Below are positions 9,307-18,202 of a stretch of DNA of 64,000 nucleotides, piece after piece. Location: NCBI GenBank assembly GCA_029262895.1, contig JAJCYM010000027.1, positions 62,001 to 126,000 of the forward strand. The letters are read 5' to 3'. The stretch is from Roseivirga sp. Its GTDB lineage: Bacteria > Bacteroidota > Bacteroidia > Cytophagales > Cyclobacteriaceae. The translations under genes were made by a program, and so were the position numbers. A model generated the notes under the pieces. That model was given only the letters and a program-made list of their open reading frames with translations, searched no databases and had not been told where the DNA came from. The number at the start of each line of letters is the position of its first letter. Positions within the stretch are counted from its first letter, which is position 1.

Positions 9307-10503
9307 GTGGTATATGATGCCCTTATAGTCGGAGGAGGAATTGTTGGCCTATCCACCGGTTTAAACTTATTAAAGAAAAATCCTCACTTGAAAGTACTCC
9401 TTTTGGAGAAGGAGTCAGGCTTAGCTACTCATCAAACTGGTAACAACTCTGGTGTAATTCACTCTGGATTATACTATAAGCCAGGAAGTCTAAAAGCCAC
9501 TAATTGCATAAATGGTTACCACAAATTGCTTTCGTTTTGTGAAGAAGAAGGCATAGAATATGACCTCTGCGGAAAGGTGGTCGTGGCCACAGATGAGTTT
9601 CAAATTCCACTTTTAGAAAACCTGTATCAAAGAGGCTTGCAAAATGGGCTTTCTGATATTAAACGCATTTCCATAGCCGAACTCAAGGAGATTGAACCGC
9701 ATGTTAAGGGCATTGATGCCTTAAAGGTCCCGCAGACGGGCATTATCAATTACAAGCTGGTTGCCGAAAAGTACGGAGAGAAAATCAGGCAATTCGGAGG
9801 TGAAATTAAACTTGGTACCAAAGTTCTGAATATCAAGCTAGCTGGTGGACATCAAATCATAGAAACTTCAACAGGCAACTTTAAAGGTAAGCTTGTCATC
9901 AACTGTGCAGGTCTGTATTCAGATAGGATGGCTCGCAAGACATCTGATGACATCAACCTGAAGATTATTCCTTTCCGCGGGGAGTACTTTAAGTTGAAGC
10001 CAGAGAAGGAATACCTCGTAAAACATTTGATCTACCCCGTTCCTGATCCGAATTTCCCATTCCTGGGTGTGCATTTTACACGGATGATGGAAGGAGGTAT
10101 TGAAGCAGGTCCCAATGCTGTTTTGGCGTTCAGACGAGAAGGATACAAAAAATCCCAAATCCACTTAGGAGAACTGGGTGAGTCATTGATGTGGCCTGGC
10201 TTTCAAAGGGTAGCGGCCAAATATTGGAAAACTGGCTTTGGTGAAATGTACCGTTCTTTTTCAAAAACTGCTTTTACCAAAGCATTGCAAAAGTTGATTC
10301 CGGAAATCCAGAAAGACGATTTGATTGATGGAGGTGCTGGAGTTCGTGCACAAGCCTGTGACCGCTCTGGTGGCTTGCTTGACGACTTTGCAATTTTCGA
10401 AGCCAAAGGGGCTATCAATGTTTGCAACGCCCCTTCCCCTGCTGCCACTTCCTCCTTAGCAATCGGAGACACGGTATCTGATTTGGCTATTAAAAGACTC
10501 TGA
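9307..10503 (+). CDS. lhgO: L-2-hydroxyglutarate oxidase/dehydrogenase LhgO
   Basis: An FAD-dependent enzyme of 398 residues that oxidises L-2-hydroxyglutarate to 2-oxoglutarate, a metabolite-repair or catabolic step. The N-terminal Rossmann motif VGGGIVGLSTG (about residues 8-18) binds FAD. The family signature HQTGNNSGVIHSGLYY is at about 41-56, and a late FAD-binding GGAGVRAQ near 347. The start is a GTG at 9307, 3 bp after the preceding stop; no closer ATG keeps the whole FAD motif. The overall length is usual for LhgO. The neighbouring SSB-like gene suggests shared transcription rather than shared function. Confidence 0.92.
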   Translation: MVYDALIVGGGIVGLSTGLNLLKKNPHLKVLLLEKESGLATHQTGNNSGVIHSGLYYKPGSLKATNCINGYHKLLSFCEEEGIEYDLCGKVVVATDEFQIPLLENLYQRGLQNGLSDIKRISIAELKEIEPHVKGIDALKVPQTGIINYKLVAEKYGEKIRQFGGEIKLGTKVLNIKLAGGHQIIETSTGNFKGKLVINCAGLYSDRMARKTSDDINLKIIPFRGEYFKLKPEKEYLVKHLIYPVPDPNFPFLGVHFTRMMEGGIEAGPNAVLAFRREGYKKSQIHLGELGESLMWPGFQRVAAKYWKTGFGEMYRSFSKTAFTKALQKLIPEIQKDDLIDGGAGVRAQACDRSGGLLDDFAIFEAKGAINVCNAPSPAATSSLAIGDTVSDLAIKRL

Positions 10504-10557
10504 TAAAGGATTATTTATTTCTGGGCTGGGAATAGAATAAAGCATTAGCTTAGACCT

Positions 10558-11394
10558 ATGAACAAATTAGTCCTCTGTCTATTAGCACTCAGCTTGCTCG
10601 CCCCGACCAGGTCACTTGCACAGGATTACACCTTTTTATCTTACAACATAAGATATGATAACTCAGGCGATGGTGAGAATCAATGGAAACTGAGAAAAGA
10701 AAGTGTGGTTGCGCTGATTGAGCGCCATGCCCCTGATATTTTTGGAATACAGGAGGGCTTGCACAATCAAGTGGCCTTTCTCGATGAGCAACTGGAGGAT
10801 TTTAAATTTATTGGTGTTGGCCGCGATGACGGTAAAACGAAAGGTGAATACAGCGCTTTATTCTACAATAAGAATCGTTTAAAAGTAACGCTGCAAGGTA
10901 CTTTCTGGCTTTCTCCTACTCCGGATAAAATTTCTGTGGGTTGGGATGCCGCTTTAGAACGGATATGTACTTATGCCCAGTTTGAAGACCTAAAAAACAA
11001 TAAGAAATTTTGGGTTTTTAATACTCATTATGATCATCGTGGAGAAGTAGCTCGTAGCATGTCGAGTAAACTAATAGTTGAGAAAATAAAGGAACTGACC
11101 AACCCGAATGAACCTCTAATACTTATGGGGGATTTTAATTCTCTTCCGGACAGCAAAGCCATTACCACCTTGCTTGGTCATTTGGATGATGGGGCTGCCG
11201 GTATAGCCATTGGCCAATATGGATCCGTTGGAACATTCAATGGGTTTCAAACTGATGCTTCTTTGGAAGATCGCATAGACTACATTTTTATTAAAAACTC
11301 AAATGTCTCAAAATACTCGCACATCGCTGACAAACGAGACAATGGACTCTGGGTATCCGATCACCTGCCGATTTTGATCAAAGTCAGGTTTTAA
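10558..11394 (+). CDS. Secreted endonuclease/exonuclease/phosphatase (EEP) family hydrolase
   Basis: A metal-dependent phosphodiesterase-fold protein of 278 residues with a signal peptide (MNKLVLCLLALSLLAPTRSLA), so it probably acts in the periplasm or outside the cell. EEP motifs are visible: SYNIRYDNS after the signal, DIFGIQEG (Glu metal ligand) near 60, NTHYDHRG near 157, LMGDFNSLPDS near 191 and a C-terminal SDHLPI with the catalytic Asp-His. The family covers nucleases, sphingomyelinases and inositol phosphatases, and the substrate cannot be told from sequence. Fifty-four bases separate it from lhgO. Confidence 0.88.
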   Translation: MNKLVLCLLALSLLAPTRSLAQDYTFLSYNIRYDNSGDGENQWKLRKESVVALIERHAPDIFGIQEGLHNQVAFLDEQLEDFKFIGVGRDDGKTKGEYSALFYNKNRLKVTLQGTFWLSPTPDKISVGWDAALERICTYAQFEDLKNNKKFWVFNTHYDHRGEVARSMSSKLIVEKIKELTNPNEPLILMGDFNSLPDSKAITTLLGHLDDGAAGIAIGQYGSVGTFNGFQTDASLEDRIDYIFIKNSNVSKYSHIADKRDNGLWVSDHLPILIKVRF

Positions 11395-11396
11395 TC

Positions 11397-11557
11397 CTAT
11401 TCAGCTAGAGCATCATGTAGATTGTTGTCCTCATCAACTTTTCCCCGTCTATAAGAGCACTTATTTTTGATTTAGCCAGTATGCGGGGAACAACTTTATG
11501 ATCTCCCTTTTCGAAAAAACACTTAATTCTATGTCTTCCAGACTCTGGTTTATAATT
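11397..11557 (-). pseudogene. Possible frameshifted gene remnant
   Basis: On the minus strand an open stretch from 11557 reads without an ATG or GTG start and has a protein-like composition (for example RHRIKCFFEKGDHKVV and PRILAKSKISALIDGEK). It then runs to a stop at 11405. A neighbouring frame continues from the G4A4 run near 11440 as GKVDEDNNLHDALAE and stops at 11397. The switch of a plausible protein-like tail between frames at a homopolymer, with no start codon, is what a decayed gene end looks like. I do not recognise the family. It could also be chance. Confidence 0.3.
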
Positions 11558-11591
11558 CTAGAATTAACTAATTTGTGTAAAATCTGTTTTC

Positions 11592-12746
11592 ATGTCTGGG
11601 TTCCGAAATCCTTTAGTTTATAGCCTCAGTTTAATTTTGTTGCTTAGTTCACATTTTCTTTTTGGGCAGCTTAAGACCATAGTCAAAGTCCAAAATCATT
11701 TAAGACAAGGAGAACATTTAGAAGCCTTGGATCTAATTAATGAAGCCACGGAACATGCGGAGACCATGAATAGAGCTGATACATGGTATTATAGAGGGTT
11801 GACTTTTGAAGGCATCTATAGTGAGCGCACTAAAGTCGGTTATGATAAGGTAAGCAATCCACTTTTTGAAGCTGCTCATTCTTATAAGAAAGCCTTGGGT
11901 TTGGAATCTGGAAATATAGGTGGTCATGACGTAGCAGGAAGGTACCAAATATTGTCAAATACCATTTTTCAAGAAGGCGTAAATCTATACGATCAAAAGG
12001 CCTTTCTTTCCTCAGCCCATTATTTCGAATATTGCGAAGAAATTAAAGCAACCAATGGAGAGATTGATTCTTTAGCAATTTACAACCAGGCACTGGCCTA
12101 TGAAAATGCTCGTATGTATACAGAAGCTGTCTCTGCTTACCAAAGGTGTGCTGATATAACCTATAGACCAGAATTTTCTTATTTAAGCATTGCCTCGATT
12201 TATAACCGGTTAGAGGATGATCAAAAAGCGCTCGAGGTCATAAAAAAGGCGCGTGCACTTTACCCTAATCACATTGATTTACTTACCAACGAGATCAATT
12301 TGTTTTTGAAATACGGAAAGTATGAAGAGGCCTTGGAAAATTTAGATTTGGTCATTGAAAATGGTGGCGCAAATCAATTCATCTATTTTGCACGAGGCAC
12401 CATCTATAACAACCAACAAGAGATAGAAAAAGCAGAATCAGACTATTTAATGGCCCTTCAAATTGATTCCTTGTACTTTGACGCCTTATATAATCTTGGA
12501 GCCCTATACTTTAATTACGGAGCAGACATATTTAACAAGGCCAGTGAATTAACGGATGATACGGCTTATCAGAAAGTCAAAAAAGAAGCTGAAACTCAAT
12601 TTAACAAGGCTGTTCCTTTTTTAGAAAAGGCGAATGCGGTAAAGCCCACTGACAAATCTACAATCCAATCATTGATGCAGTTGTATCTTCGAACCAAACA
12701 GGAGTCTAAATACCTGGAGATGAAAAAGAAGCTGGAGGGCAACTAG
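11592..12746 (+). CDS. Tetratricopeptide-repeat protein with signal peptide
   Basis: An exported 384-residue protein. The signal segment FRNPLVYSLSLILLLSSHFL lies at about 4-23 and is followed by helical repeats through the rest of the chain. TPR-like units include the stretches beginning AETMNRADTWYYRGLTFEG (about 55), SLAIYNQALAYENARMYTEA (about 160), EFSYLSIASIYNRLEDDQKA (about 195), YGKYEEALENLDLVIENGG (about 240) and LYFDALYNLGALYFNYGAD (about 295). TPR proteins act as scaffolds, and no enzymatic motif is present. It stands alone between a 197-bp leader region and a repeat-rich spacer. The partner is unknown. Confidence 0.8.
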   Translation: MSGFRNPLVYSLSLILLLSSHFLFGQLKTIVKVQNHLRQGEHLEALDLINEATEHAETMNRADTWYYRGLTFEGIYSERTKVGYDKVSNPLFEAAHSYKKALGLESGNIGGHDVAGRYQILSNTIFQEGVNLYDQKAFLSSAHYFEYCEEIKATNGEIDSLAIYNQALAYENARMYTEAVSAYQRCADITYRPEFSYLSIASIYNRLEDDQKALEVIKKARALYPNHIDLLTNEINLFLKYGKYEEALENLDLVIENGGANQFIYFARGTIYNNQQEIEKAESDYLMALQIDSLYFDALYNLGALYFNYGADIFNKASELTDDTAYQKVKKEAETQFNKAVPFLEKANAVKPTDKSTIQSLMQLYLRTKQESKYLEMKKKLEGN

Positions 12747-12782
12747 CCAAACCCTCTTAAACTCACTGTTAACGTAATAGGC

Positions 12783-13096
12783 TTTCTATTACGGACTTAA
12801 CCTGCCTACCGGCAAGGCAGGCTCAATCGAATCAACCATCATGCCTGCGGAAATTCCAAGCATAAAATTCCAAATTCCAAAACTAGCCCAATACGATATC
12901 CTTTCTTTCGCTGAAGTATGAAGCGTCTTACATGCAGTACGGACAAAGCTTAAGACATACAACCTGTCGGGTTCCTGATCTCTGCTCTGTTTCCTGATTT
13001 CTGTTCCCCAGATCTTAAAGGCATGCAGGTTCGCTTCGTTTGTCTTTTCACTGCGATTCAAGCACTCATTACGACCTCTATTGCATTATCCGGGTT
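12783..13096. repeat. Dispersed-repeat region A (331-bp gene-free spacer 12747-13077)
   Basis: The gene-free spacer between the TPR and YheT genes. Its left part carries TTTCTATTACGGACTTAAC (12783-12801), 18 of 19 identical to 33695-33713. Its right end, TCTATTGCATTATCCGGGTT (13077-13096), is identical over 20 bases to the complement of 33675-33694 and runs into the last codons of the YheT gene. Inside are a short GC-rich inverted repeat (CCTGCCTACCGGCAAGGCAGG, split here as CCTGCCTACC/GGCAAGGCAGG, near 12801-12821) and a 24-base block at 12905 that matches 22889-22912 at 21 positions. A 90-codon minus-strand frame across it looks fortuitous. Confidence 0.6.
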
Positions 13097-14046
13097 AAAA
13101 ACTCCAAAGCCCTCTTCTCCGCATAGGTGAATTCACTTCCAGACTCCACAAAGCCAACGTGGCCTCCCCTTTTTGGAGTTTCCAGAAAAACATAAGGACT
13201 CGTCTCAGCGAGTTGATAGGGATAACATTCTCCCTTCAATAAAGGGTCGTTGAGTGCATTCAAAATTAGAATGGGTGTCTTTATCTTCCCGATAAACGGT
13301 ATAGGATTACAGTGCTCATAAAAGTCTTTCGCACCCTTAAAGCCATGAATTGGTCCGGAAAAACGTTCATCAAATTCATAGGTGGTTTTGAGTTTTTCGA
13401 TTCCTGAAACATCAATATCAGGAAACTGCCGTGCTTTCTCTACAATCTTGGCCTTGAGCCTTTCAACAAACTTCTTTTCATAGACCCAATTGCTTCGGAA
13501 CTTTAGGGTTTCCACGCTATCTATTAGTGAGCACGGCACCGAAATGGCTACAGCTTTGGTTAGCTTTTCTGGCAAAGGAAATTCCTGATGTTCTCCCAAG
13601 TACCTTAACGTCTGTCCACCTCCGAGACTAATTCCGGCTAAAGCTATTTCTCCGTACTCCTCTTTTCCTGCAGCATGGTTTACAACAGTTCTTAAATCGT
13701 AGCTCGCTCCATGATGGTACAAAATGCGCTGCCTGTTCATTTCTCCACTACAGGTTCTGTTATTCCAAGCTAGTATATCCCATCCGTTCTGATTAAATAG
13801 TTTTGCAAGGCCCATAACATAATGCCTGCCGGAGTTGCCCTCAAGTCCATGGGAAATAACCAGCAACTTATTGTTGCCTGACTTAATCCAATCAATATCC
13901 AGGAAATCATCATCAGGCGTATCAATTCGCTCTCGCTCATAATTCACTCCGCTGACTTTCCGCCTCAAGCTCGGCACAATGGTTTCCAAATGTCCGTTAA
14001 TCAGATAGAATGGTGGTCCTTTATAGGTTGAAGAAATAATTGGCAT
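13078..14046 (-). CDS. YheT-family alpha/beta hydrolase
   Basis: A 322-residue cytosolic alpha/beta-hydrolase of the YheT (embryogenesis-associated EMB8/ABHD1-3-like) family, thought to act on lipid or ester substrates. The family N-terminus (NGHLETIVPSLRR) is near 18. Oxyanion/nucleophile elements follow: VISHGLEGNSG near 63, nucleophile elbow AGISLGGG near 137 (catalytic Ser), LNALNDPLL near 258 (Asp) and RGGHVGF near 293 (His), so the triad is complete. The last codons and stop lie within the dispersed motif TCTATTGCATTATCCGGGTT, so the repeat shapes this C-terminus (LTRIMQ). The physiological substrate is unknown. Confidence 0.88.
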   Translation of the reverse strand: MPIISSTYKGPPFYLINGHLETIVPSLRRKVSGVNYERERIDTPDDDFLDIDWIKSGNNKLLVISHGLEGNSGRHYVMGLAKLFNQNGWDILAWNNRTCSGEMNRQRILYHHGASYDLRTVVNHAAGKEEYGEIALAGISLGGGQTLRYLGEHQEFPLPEKLTKAVAISVPCSLIDSVETLKFRSNWVYEKKFVERLKAKIVEKARQFPDIDVSGIEKLKTTYEFDERFSGPIHGFKGAKDFYEHCNPIPFIGKIKTPILILNALNDPLLKGECYPYQLAETSPYVFLETPKRGGHVGFVESGSEFTYAEKRALEFLTRIMQ

Positions 14047-14159
14047 GCTTAATCAGTATATTCGAATGAACCGTTTATATGTTGAGTCAATAGATTCAGC
14101 CGGAAATTGTTTTCAATATACAATGTGAATCCTATTTTCGGCCCTGAATAAAGATTTGT

Positions 14160-16571
14160 ATGCGCCTAAGGTTTTCGATCTATGTATTTCTGTTATCACT
14201 ACTTGCTCTACCAGGGGCATTTAGCCAAAACATTCAGGTAGTAGATAAGGGAAGTCTGAACCCCATACACCTGGTTACTATTAGGTCATCAAATTCTCAA
14301 CTAGGTGCCATCACAGATGAGAACGGACGTGCGGATATTTCAGCATTGAAAGATGCTCCTTTGCTCATCTTCAATCACCCTTCCTATCGTGAACTGAAGT
14401 TTTCATTCGAAACTTTGCAAACCATGGGCTTTGTAGTACAAATGGTGGAAAGTATCACGCGCATGGATGACGTGGTAATATCAGCCAGTAAATGGGAGCA
14501 AAATAAAAATGAAATCCCCAACAAAATCTCAGAGGTAACTCGAGCCGATATTGCCTTTGCCAATCCAGCCACCACAGCTGATGCGCTGGCCCTATCAGGA
14601 CAGGTATTTATTCAAAAAAGCCAGTTGGGTGGCGGTAGTCCGGTAATCAGGGGGTTTTCCGCCAACTCGGTGCTCATAGTTGTGGACGGAGTTAGAATGA
14701 ACAATGCCATATTCAGAAGTGGTAATCTTCAAAATGTGATTAATCTGGACGCCAATATTCTGGAAGGTTCGGAAGTGGTCTTCGGACCAGGTTCAGTGCT
14801 CTATGGCAGTGATGCTTTGGGTGGTGTGATGGACTTTCACACCAAGGAGCCCATGTTTTCAGAGAACCTGCAAACGAGCCTTTCGGGACTTGCTTTTGCC
14901 AGGTATAGCAGTGCTACCCAAGAAAACACCGGACATTTACAGCTAAATTTCGGAGGCCCCATCTTCTCAAGTTTAACCAGTCTTACCTTCAGCGATTTTG
15001 GAGATTTACGTACCGGCAACAGTCGAACAGATGAGTTTCCTGATTTCGGAAAGCGCCTTGAGTACATTGAGAGAATTAATGGTGAAGATGCGGTGGTCAC
15101 CAACAGTGATGTCAATCGTCAGGTTTCCTCTGGTTACGATCAGTTTAACCTGATGCAAAAGTTCAAATGGCGACTGAGTGCCTCGGACATTACATATGCT
15201 GCCCATGTAAGTAAATCATCTGATATCCCGCGCTATGACCGACTTATTTTGAGAGATGGCACCGGCAATCTAGTAAATGCTGACTGGCGCTATGGCCCAC
15301 AAGATTGGCAAATGCATAGTCTGAAGATTGGCCTTTTTAATGCTAACAAGTTTTTCTCTGAGGCCAAACTCACTACCTCTTACCAACGCATGGAGGAAAG
15401 CAGGCATAGTCGTGTTTTCCAATCCGATGATTTGCTCAGCAGAAAGGAAAGAGTTGATGTATACGCATTTAATGCAGATTTCGACAAAGAAATCAGTGAG
15501 GACAAACAGTTGTTTTATGGATTTGAATTGATTCAAAACGATGTGAAATCCGAAGCTTTATCAACAAATATTGTCACAAATGTGGTTTCTCCAGCCAGCA
15601 CCCGATACCCCGATGGCGGCAGTGAATACTCCTCCGCTGCCGTCTATGGCAGCTATAAATGGAAAATCAATCCGAAACTTATAATGAATACCGGCTTGAG
15701 ATATAGCTATGTGAAACTCAATTCAAAATTTGAAGACAAGACTTTCTTCAACTTTCCTTTTGACGAAATCAAACTCTCCAATGGGTCGGTTAATGGCAGC
15801 ATTGGATTGGTATATCTACCCAATGAAAATTCTAAATTCAGCCTCCTGACATCTTCTGGGTTCAGGGCTCCTAACATAGATGATGTTGGAAAGGTATTCG
15901 ATTCAGAGCCCGGTAATGTGATTGTGCCTAACCCCGATTTAAAGCCTGAGTTTTCCTACAATTTTGAAGCGGGTTTTTCTCAAAGGTTGAATACACAAAT
16001 CAGACTTGAATCTGTTTTCTATTATTCAATACTTCGTGATGCTCTAGTCAGAAGAAATTTTACCTTTAATGGCCAAGACCAAATTCTGTTTGACGGCACC
16101 TTAAGTCGGGTACAGGCAGAAGTCAATGCCGGAGAAGCGTATATCCTGGGCTTCAGTGCAAGCATGATTGCAGACTTAGGTAACAATATCTCTTTCAAGG
16201 GGTCGGTCACATATACTGATGGAGAGGATACCATCGATAACCTCCCACTCAGGCATGTGACTCCAGTATTCGGTGAATTCTCAGTCAAATATGATACAGA
16301 GGTTGTGAAAGCCGAGTTATTTTCCAGGTTCAGCGGTGGAATTGACTTTGCTGATTTGGCTCCTTCTGAGCAAAACAAAACTCATCTTTATACCAGTCAG
16401 GGTGCACTTCCATGGAGTACCCTAAACCTGAGGGGTTCATATAGTATTAGCGGTATTTATGACATTAGCATTTCACTTGAAAACCTTCTTGACACTCACT
16501 ACAGGCCGTATTCCTCTGGTATTAGTGCTCCGGGCTTCAATGCCATCATTTCCCTGAGAGGACGATTTTAG
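14160..16571 (+). CDS. TonB-dependent outer-membrane receptor
   Basis: An outer-membrane active transporter of 803 residues. A signal peptide (RFSIYVFLLSLLALPGAFS) is followed by a carboxypeptidase-regulatory-like domain (about 22-95), typical of Bacteroidota receptors. The plug domain starts near 105 (MDDVVISASKWEQNKNEIP) and contains SPVIRGFSANSVLIVVDGVR near 160-180 and GPGSVLYGSDALGGV near 205-220. A 22-strand barrel follows, ending in aromatic RGRF. The VIRGF...VDGVRMNN pattern resembles haem/haemoglobin and siderophore receptors, but the ligand is not determined. No TonB, ExbB or SusD-like partner lies nearby. Confidence 0.9.
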   Translation: MRLRFSIYVFLLSLLALPGAFSQNIQVVDKGSLNPIHLVTIRSSNSQLGAITDENGRADISALKDAPLLIFNHPSYRELKFSFETLQTMGFVVQMVESITRMDDVVISASKWEQNKNEIPNKISEVTRADIAFANPATTADALALSGQVFIQKSQLGGGSPVIRGFSANSVLIVVDGVRMNNAIFRSGNLQNVINLDANILEGSEVVFGPGSVLYGSDALGGVMDFHTKEPMFSENLQTSLSGLAFARYSSATQENTGHLQLNFGGPIFSSLTSLTFSDFGDLRTGNSRTDEFPDFGKRLEYIERINGEDAVVTNSDVNRQVSSGYDQFNLMQKFKWRLSASDITYAAHVSKSSDIPRYDRLILRDGTGNLVNADWRYGPQDWQMHSLKIGLFNANKFFSEAKLTTSYQRMEESRHSRVFQSDDLLSRKERVDVYAFNADFDKEISEDKQLFYGFELIQNDVKSEALSTNIVTNVVSPASTRYPDGGSEYSSAAVYGSYKWKINPKLIMNTGLRYSYVKLNSKFEDKTFFNFPFDEIKLSNGSVNGSIGLVYLPNENSKFSLLTSSGFRAPNIDDVGKVFDSEPGNVIVPNPDLKPEFSYNFEAGFSQRLNTQIRLESVFYYSILRDALVRRNFTFNGQDQILFDGTLSRVQAEVNAGEAYILGFSASMIADLGNNISFKGSVTYTDGEDTIDNLPLRHVTPVFGEFSVKYDTEVVKAELFSRFSGGIDFADLAPSEQNKTHLYTSQGALPWSTLNLRGSYSISGIYDISISLENLLDTHYRPYSSGISAPGFNAIISLRGRF

Positions 16572-16747
16572 GGATATGATATTTTAACAACCCCGGACTA
16601 ACACTCCTTAATTACGTTACTGCAGAGGTTAAACATCTGCATATTTATCGGGTGTTTAGAAAAAAGGTCTGAGGGGTCATATTTTTTTTAAGTCAAAGCT
16701 TTTCCTGCCTCAACAATTCGCCTAAATTCACCTCAAATTTTTTATAG

Positions 16748-17365
16748 ATGCACGTAGGGATAGCTGGTAATATTGGTTCAGGCAAAACAACACTTGCCGA
16801 AAAATTAGGGAAACATTACCAGTGGGATGTTCAATTAGAATCTGTTGAAGACAACCCCTACCTCAAGGATTTTTATGAGGACATGAATCGGTGGTCCTTT
16901 CACCTTCAGGTATACTTCCTTAACAGTCGTTTTAGTCAGGTTGCCAGAATCCGAGAAAGTAAAAGAGGAACCATTCAAGACAGAACTATCTACGAGGATG
17001 CTTACATCTTTGCGGCCAATCTTCACAAATCAGGATTCATTGTTGAACGAGATTATCAAAACTACCTGGCCTTGTTCCATTCTATGATCAAGCATGTTCA
17101 GCCACCCGATCTGTTGATTTACCTCAAAGCTGATATCCCGAAATTGGTAGGCAACATAGAAAAACGCGGACGGGAATATGAAACGCTGATAAGAATTGAA
17201 TACCTCAAAAACCTCAACCAGCACTATACTGATTGGATAGGGACCTACACACAAGGCAAGTTGCTGGTGATTGACGTAAATGATCTGGACTTTGTGAAAA
17301 ACGTGGAAGATTACGCCTTTATACTTGAAAAAGTAGATTTTGAGGTCAACGGGCTGTTCAGCTAA
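16748..17365 (+). CDS. Deoxynucleoside kinase (dNK family)
   Basis: A cytosolic 205-residue kinase that phosphorylates deoxynucleosides for nucleotide salvage. The P-loop GNIGSGKTT is at residues 7-15. The dNK signature continues with an acidic substrate-contact region (VEDNPYLKDFYED), RWSFHLQVYFLNSRF near 49-63 and the catalytic DRTIYEDA near 78-85. The lid region with basic residues (NIEKRGREYE) is near 133-142. Length fits bacterial dGK/dAK enzymes. Specificity (dA, dG or dC) cannot be told. A weak hairpin (TGCAGA/TCTGCA) sits in the 176-bp gap before it. Confidence 0.9.
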   Translation: MHVGIAGNIGSGKTTLAEKLGKHYQWDVQLESVEDNPYLKDFYEDMNRWSFHLQVYFLNSRFSQVARIRESKRGTIQDRTIYEDAYIFAANLHKSGFIVERDYQNYLALFHSMIKHVQPPDLLIYLKADIPKLVGNIEKRGREYETLIRIEYLKNLNQHYTDWIGTYTQGKLLVIDVNDLDFVKNVEDYAFILEKVDFEVNGLFS

Positions 17366-17410
17366 AAACGAGAGTTAGGGATAAGAAGTCTCCTCCCTTA
17401 ATTAAGAACC

Positions 17411-17450
17411 GTCATCTCGCAGTCCCGAGCTTTAGGGACGGAGAAATCTT
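17411..17450. repeat. Intergenic hairpin repeat
   Basis: GTCATCTCGCAGTCCC followed by a stem GTCCC-gagcttta-GGGAC and GGAGAAATCTT, lying between convergent genes. In my memory this layout (GTCATCTCG ... GAGAAATCTT) is a frequent intergenic repeat in Bacteroidota genomes. Here it may also serve as a transcription barrier between the kinase and the DUF2452 gene. No second copy was noticed in this window. Confidence 0.4.
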
Positions 17451-17486
17451 TTCACGTTTAATGAGTGAACCTGGCTTTCACTGATA

Positions 17487-17951
17487 TTAATCTTCTAATA
17501 TTTCCCAGGTATGATCTGCCAGTAGTTTGACTGTGGAGATAAAACGTTCGAATGGTTTGCTTCTGCCCCACTCCTTTGGCCCAACTAATGAGAGTAAATC
17601 GGAGCCATCTTCACGCTCATATAGATAGTACACTTTTCCGATAAGTGGTTCAAAACTCATCTTTGCCTGATAAACTCTTTCCGAAATCTCAACTCGCTTT
17701 TTAATCGTATTTACCTGCTCCGCCAATAGCTTCATTTGATCATAAATCTGCTTCACTTGCATCTCCGTCTGCTCGTGCATGGCCGCAACTGCCCTGCCCT
17801 TTAGCTTACCCTTGTCCTCCGGCTTGATCACAGCCCCTCCAACGGTATGTGGAAATTGTAAGGAACCTGGAGAGTCAGTAGTCATTTCTCTCATTCTATC
17901 CAGATCTATTTGATCCAAATCTATCTTCGTGCCTTTCCCGCTTTCACTCAT
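17487..17951 (-). CDS. DUF2452 domain protein
   Basis: A 154-residue soluble protein matching the DUF2452 family by its overall pattern: an N-terminal stretch ending SLQFPHTVGGAVIKPEDKGK, a central coiled-coil-like helix (HEQTEMQVKQIYDQMKLLAE, about 60-90), and a C-terminal part with YYLYEREDGSDLLSLVGP and WGRSKPFERF. Function is unknown for the family. It overlaps the upstream 65-residue membrane protein gene by 4 bp (ATGA), so the two are translationally coupled and may act together. Confidence 0.8.
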   Translation of the reverse strand: MSESGKGTKIDLDQIDLDRMREMTTDSPGSLQFPHTVGGAVIKPEDKGKLKGRAVAAMHEQTEMQVKQIYDQMKLLAEQVNTIKKRVEISERVYQAKMSFEPLIGKVYYLYEREDGSDLLSLVGPKEWGRSKPFERFISTVKLLADHTWEILED

Positions 17952-18145
17952 AGGGTGTCACGTTCGATTAAGTTATCAACTGCCGTGGTATCACTGTCCT
18001 TTTCCTTCGAAGGAGCAATAGATTCTTTTAGCAATTTCTTTGAACCCGGAAAAGAGGTTTTTGTGGAAATATCATATCCGACAATCAAAGTGCCCACAAT
18101 AAATAGGACACCCACTATTACAAAAATCTTTTTGGATCTTTTCAT
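17948..18145 (-). CDS. Small single-pass membrane protein
   Basis: A 65-residue protein: a basic start (MKRSKK), one hydrophobic helix (IFVIVGVLFIVGTLIVGY, about 7-24) and a short polar tail. It is probably anchored in the inner membrane with the tail in the periplasm. It overlaps the DUF2452 gene by 4 bp, which supports it being real despite its size. No family recognised. The gene diverges from dinB with 57 bp between starts, so both promoters are packed in that gap. Confidence 0.65.
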   Translation of the reverse strand: MKRSKKIFVIVGVLFIVGTLIVGYDISTKTSFPGSKKLLKESIAPSKEKDSDTTAVDNLIERDTL

Positions 18146-18202
18146 GCCTCATGGATTAACAACTATTGAGAATCAAAGTTAACTTTAATCGGCATTTTAT
18201 TT

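Noticed and set aside
12789-13061. A 90-codon minus-strand frame in the spacer of region A.
   Set aside because: It runs through a mosaic of dispersed repeats, has no recognisable fold and no start context, so it is probably fortuitous.
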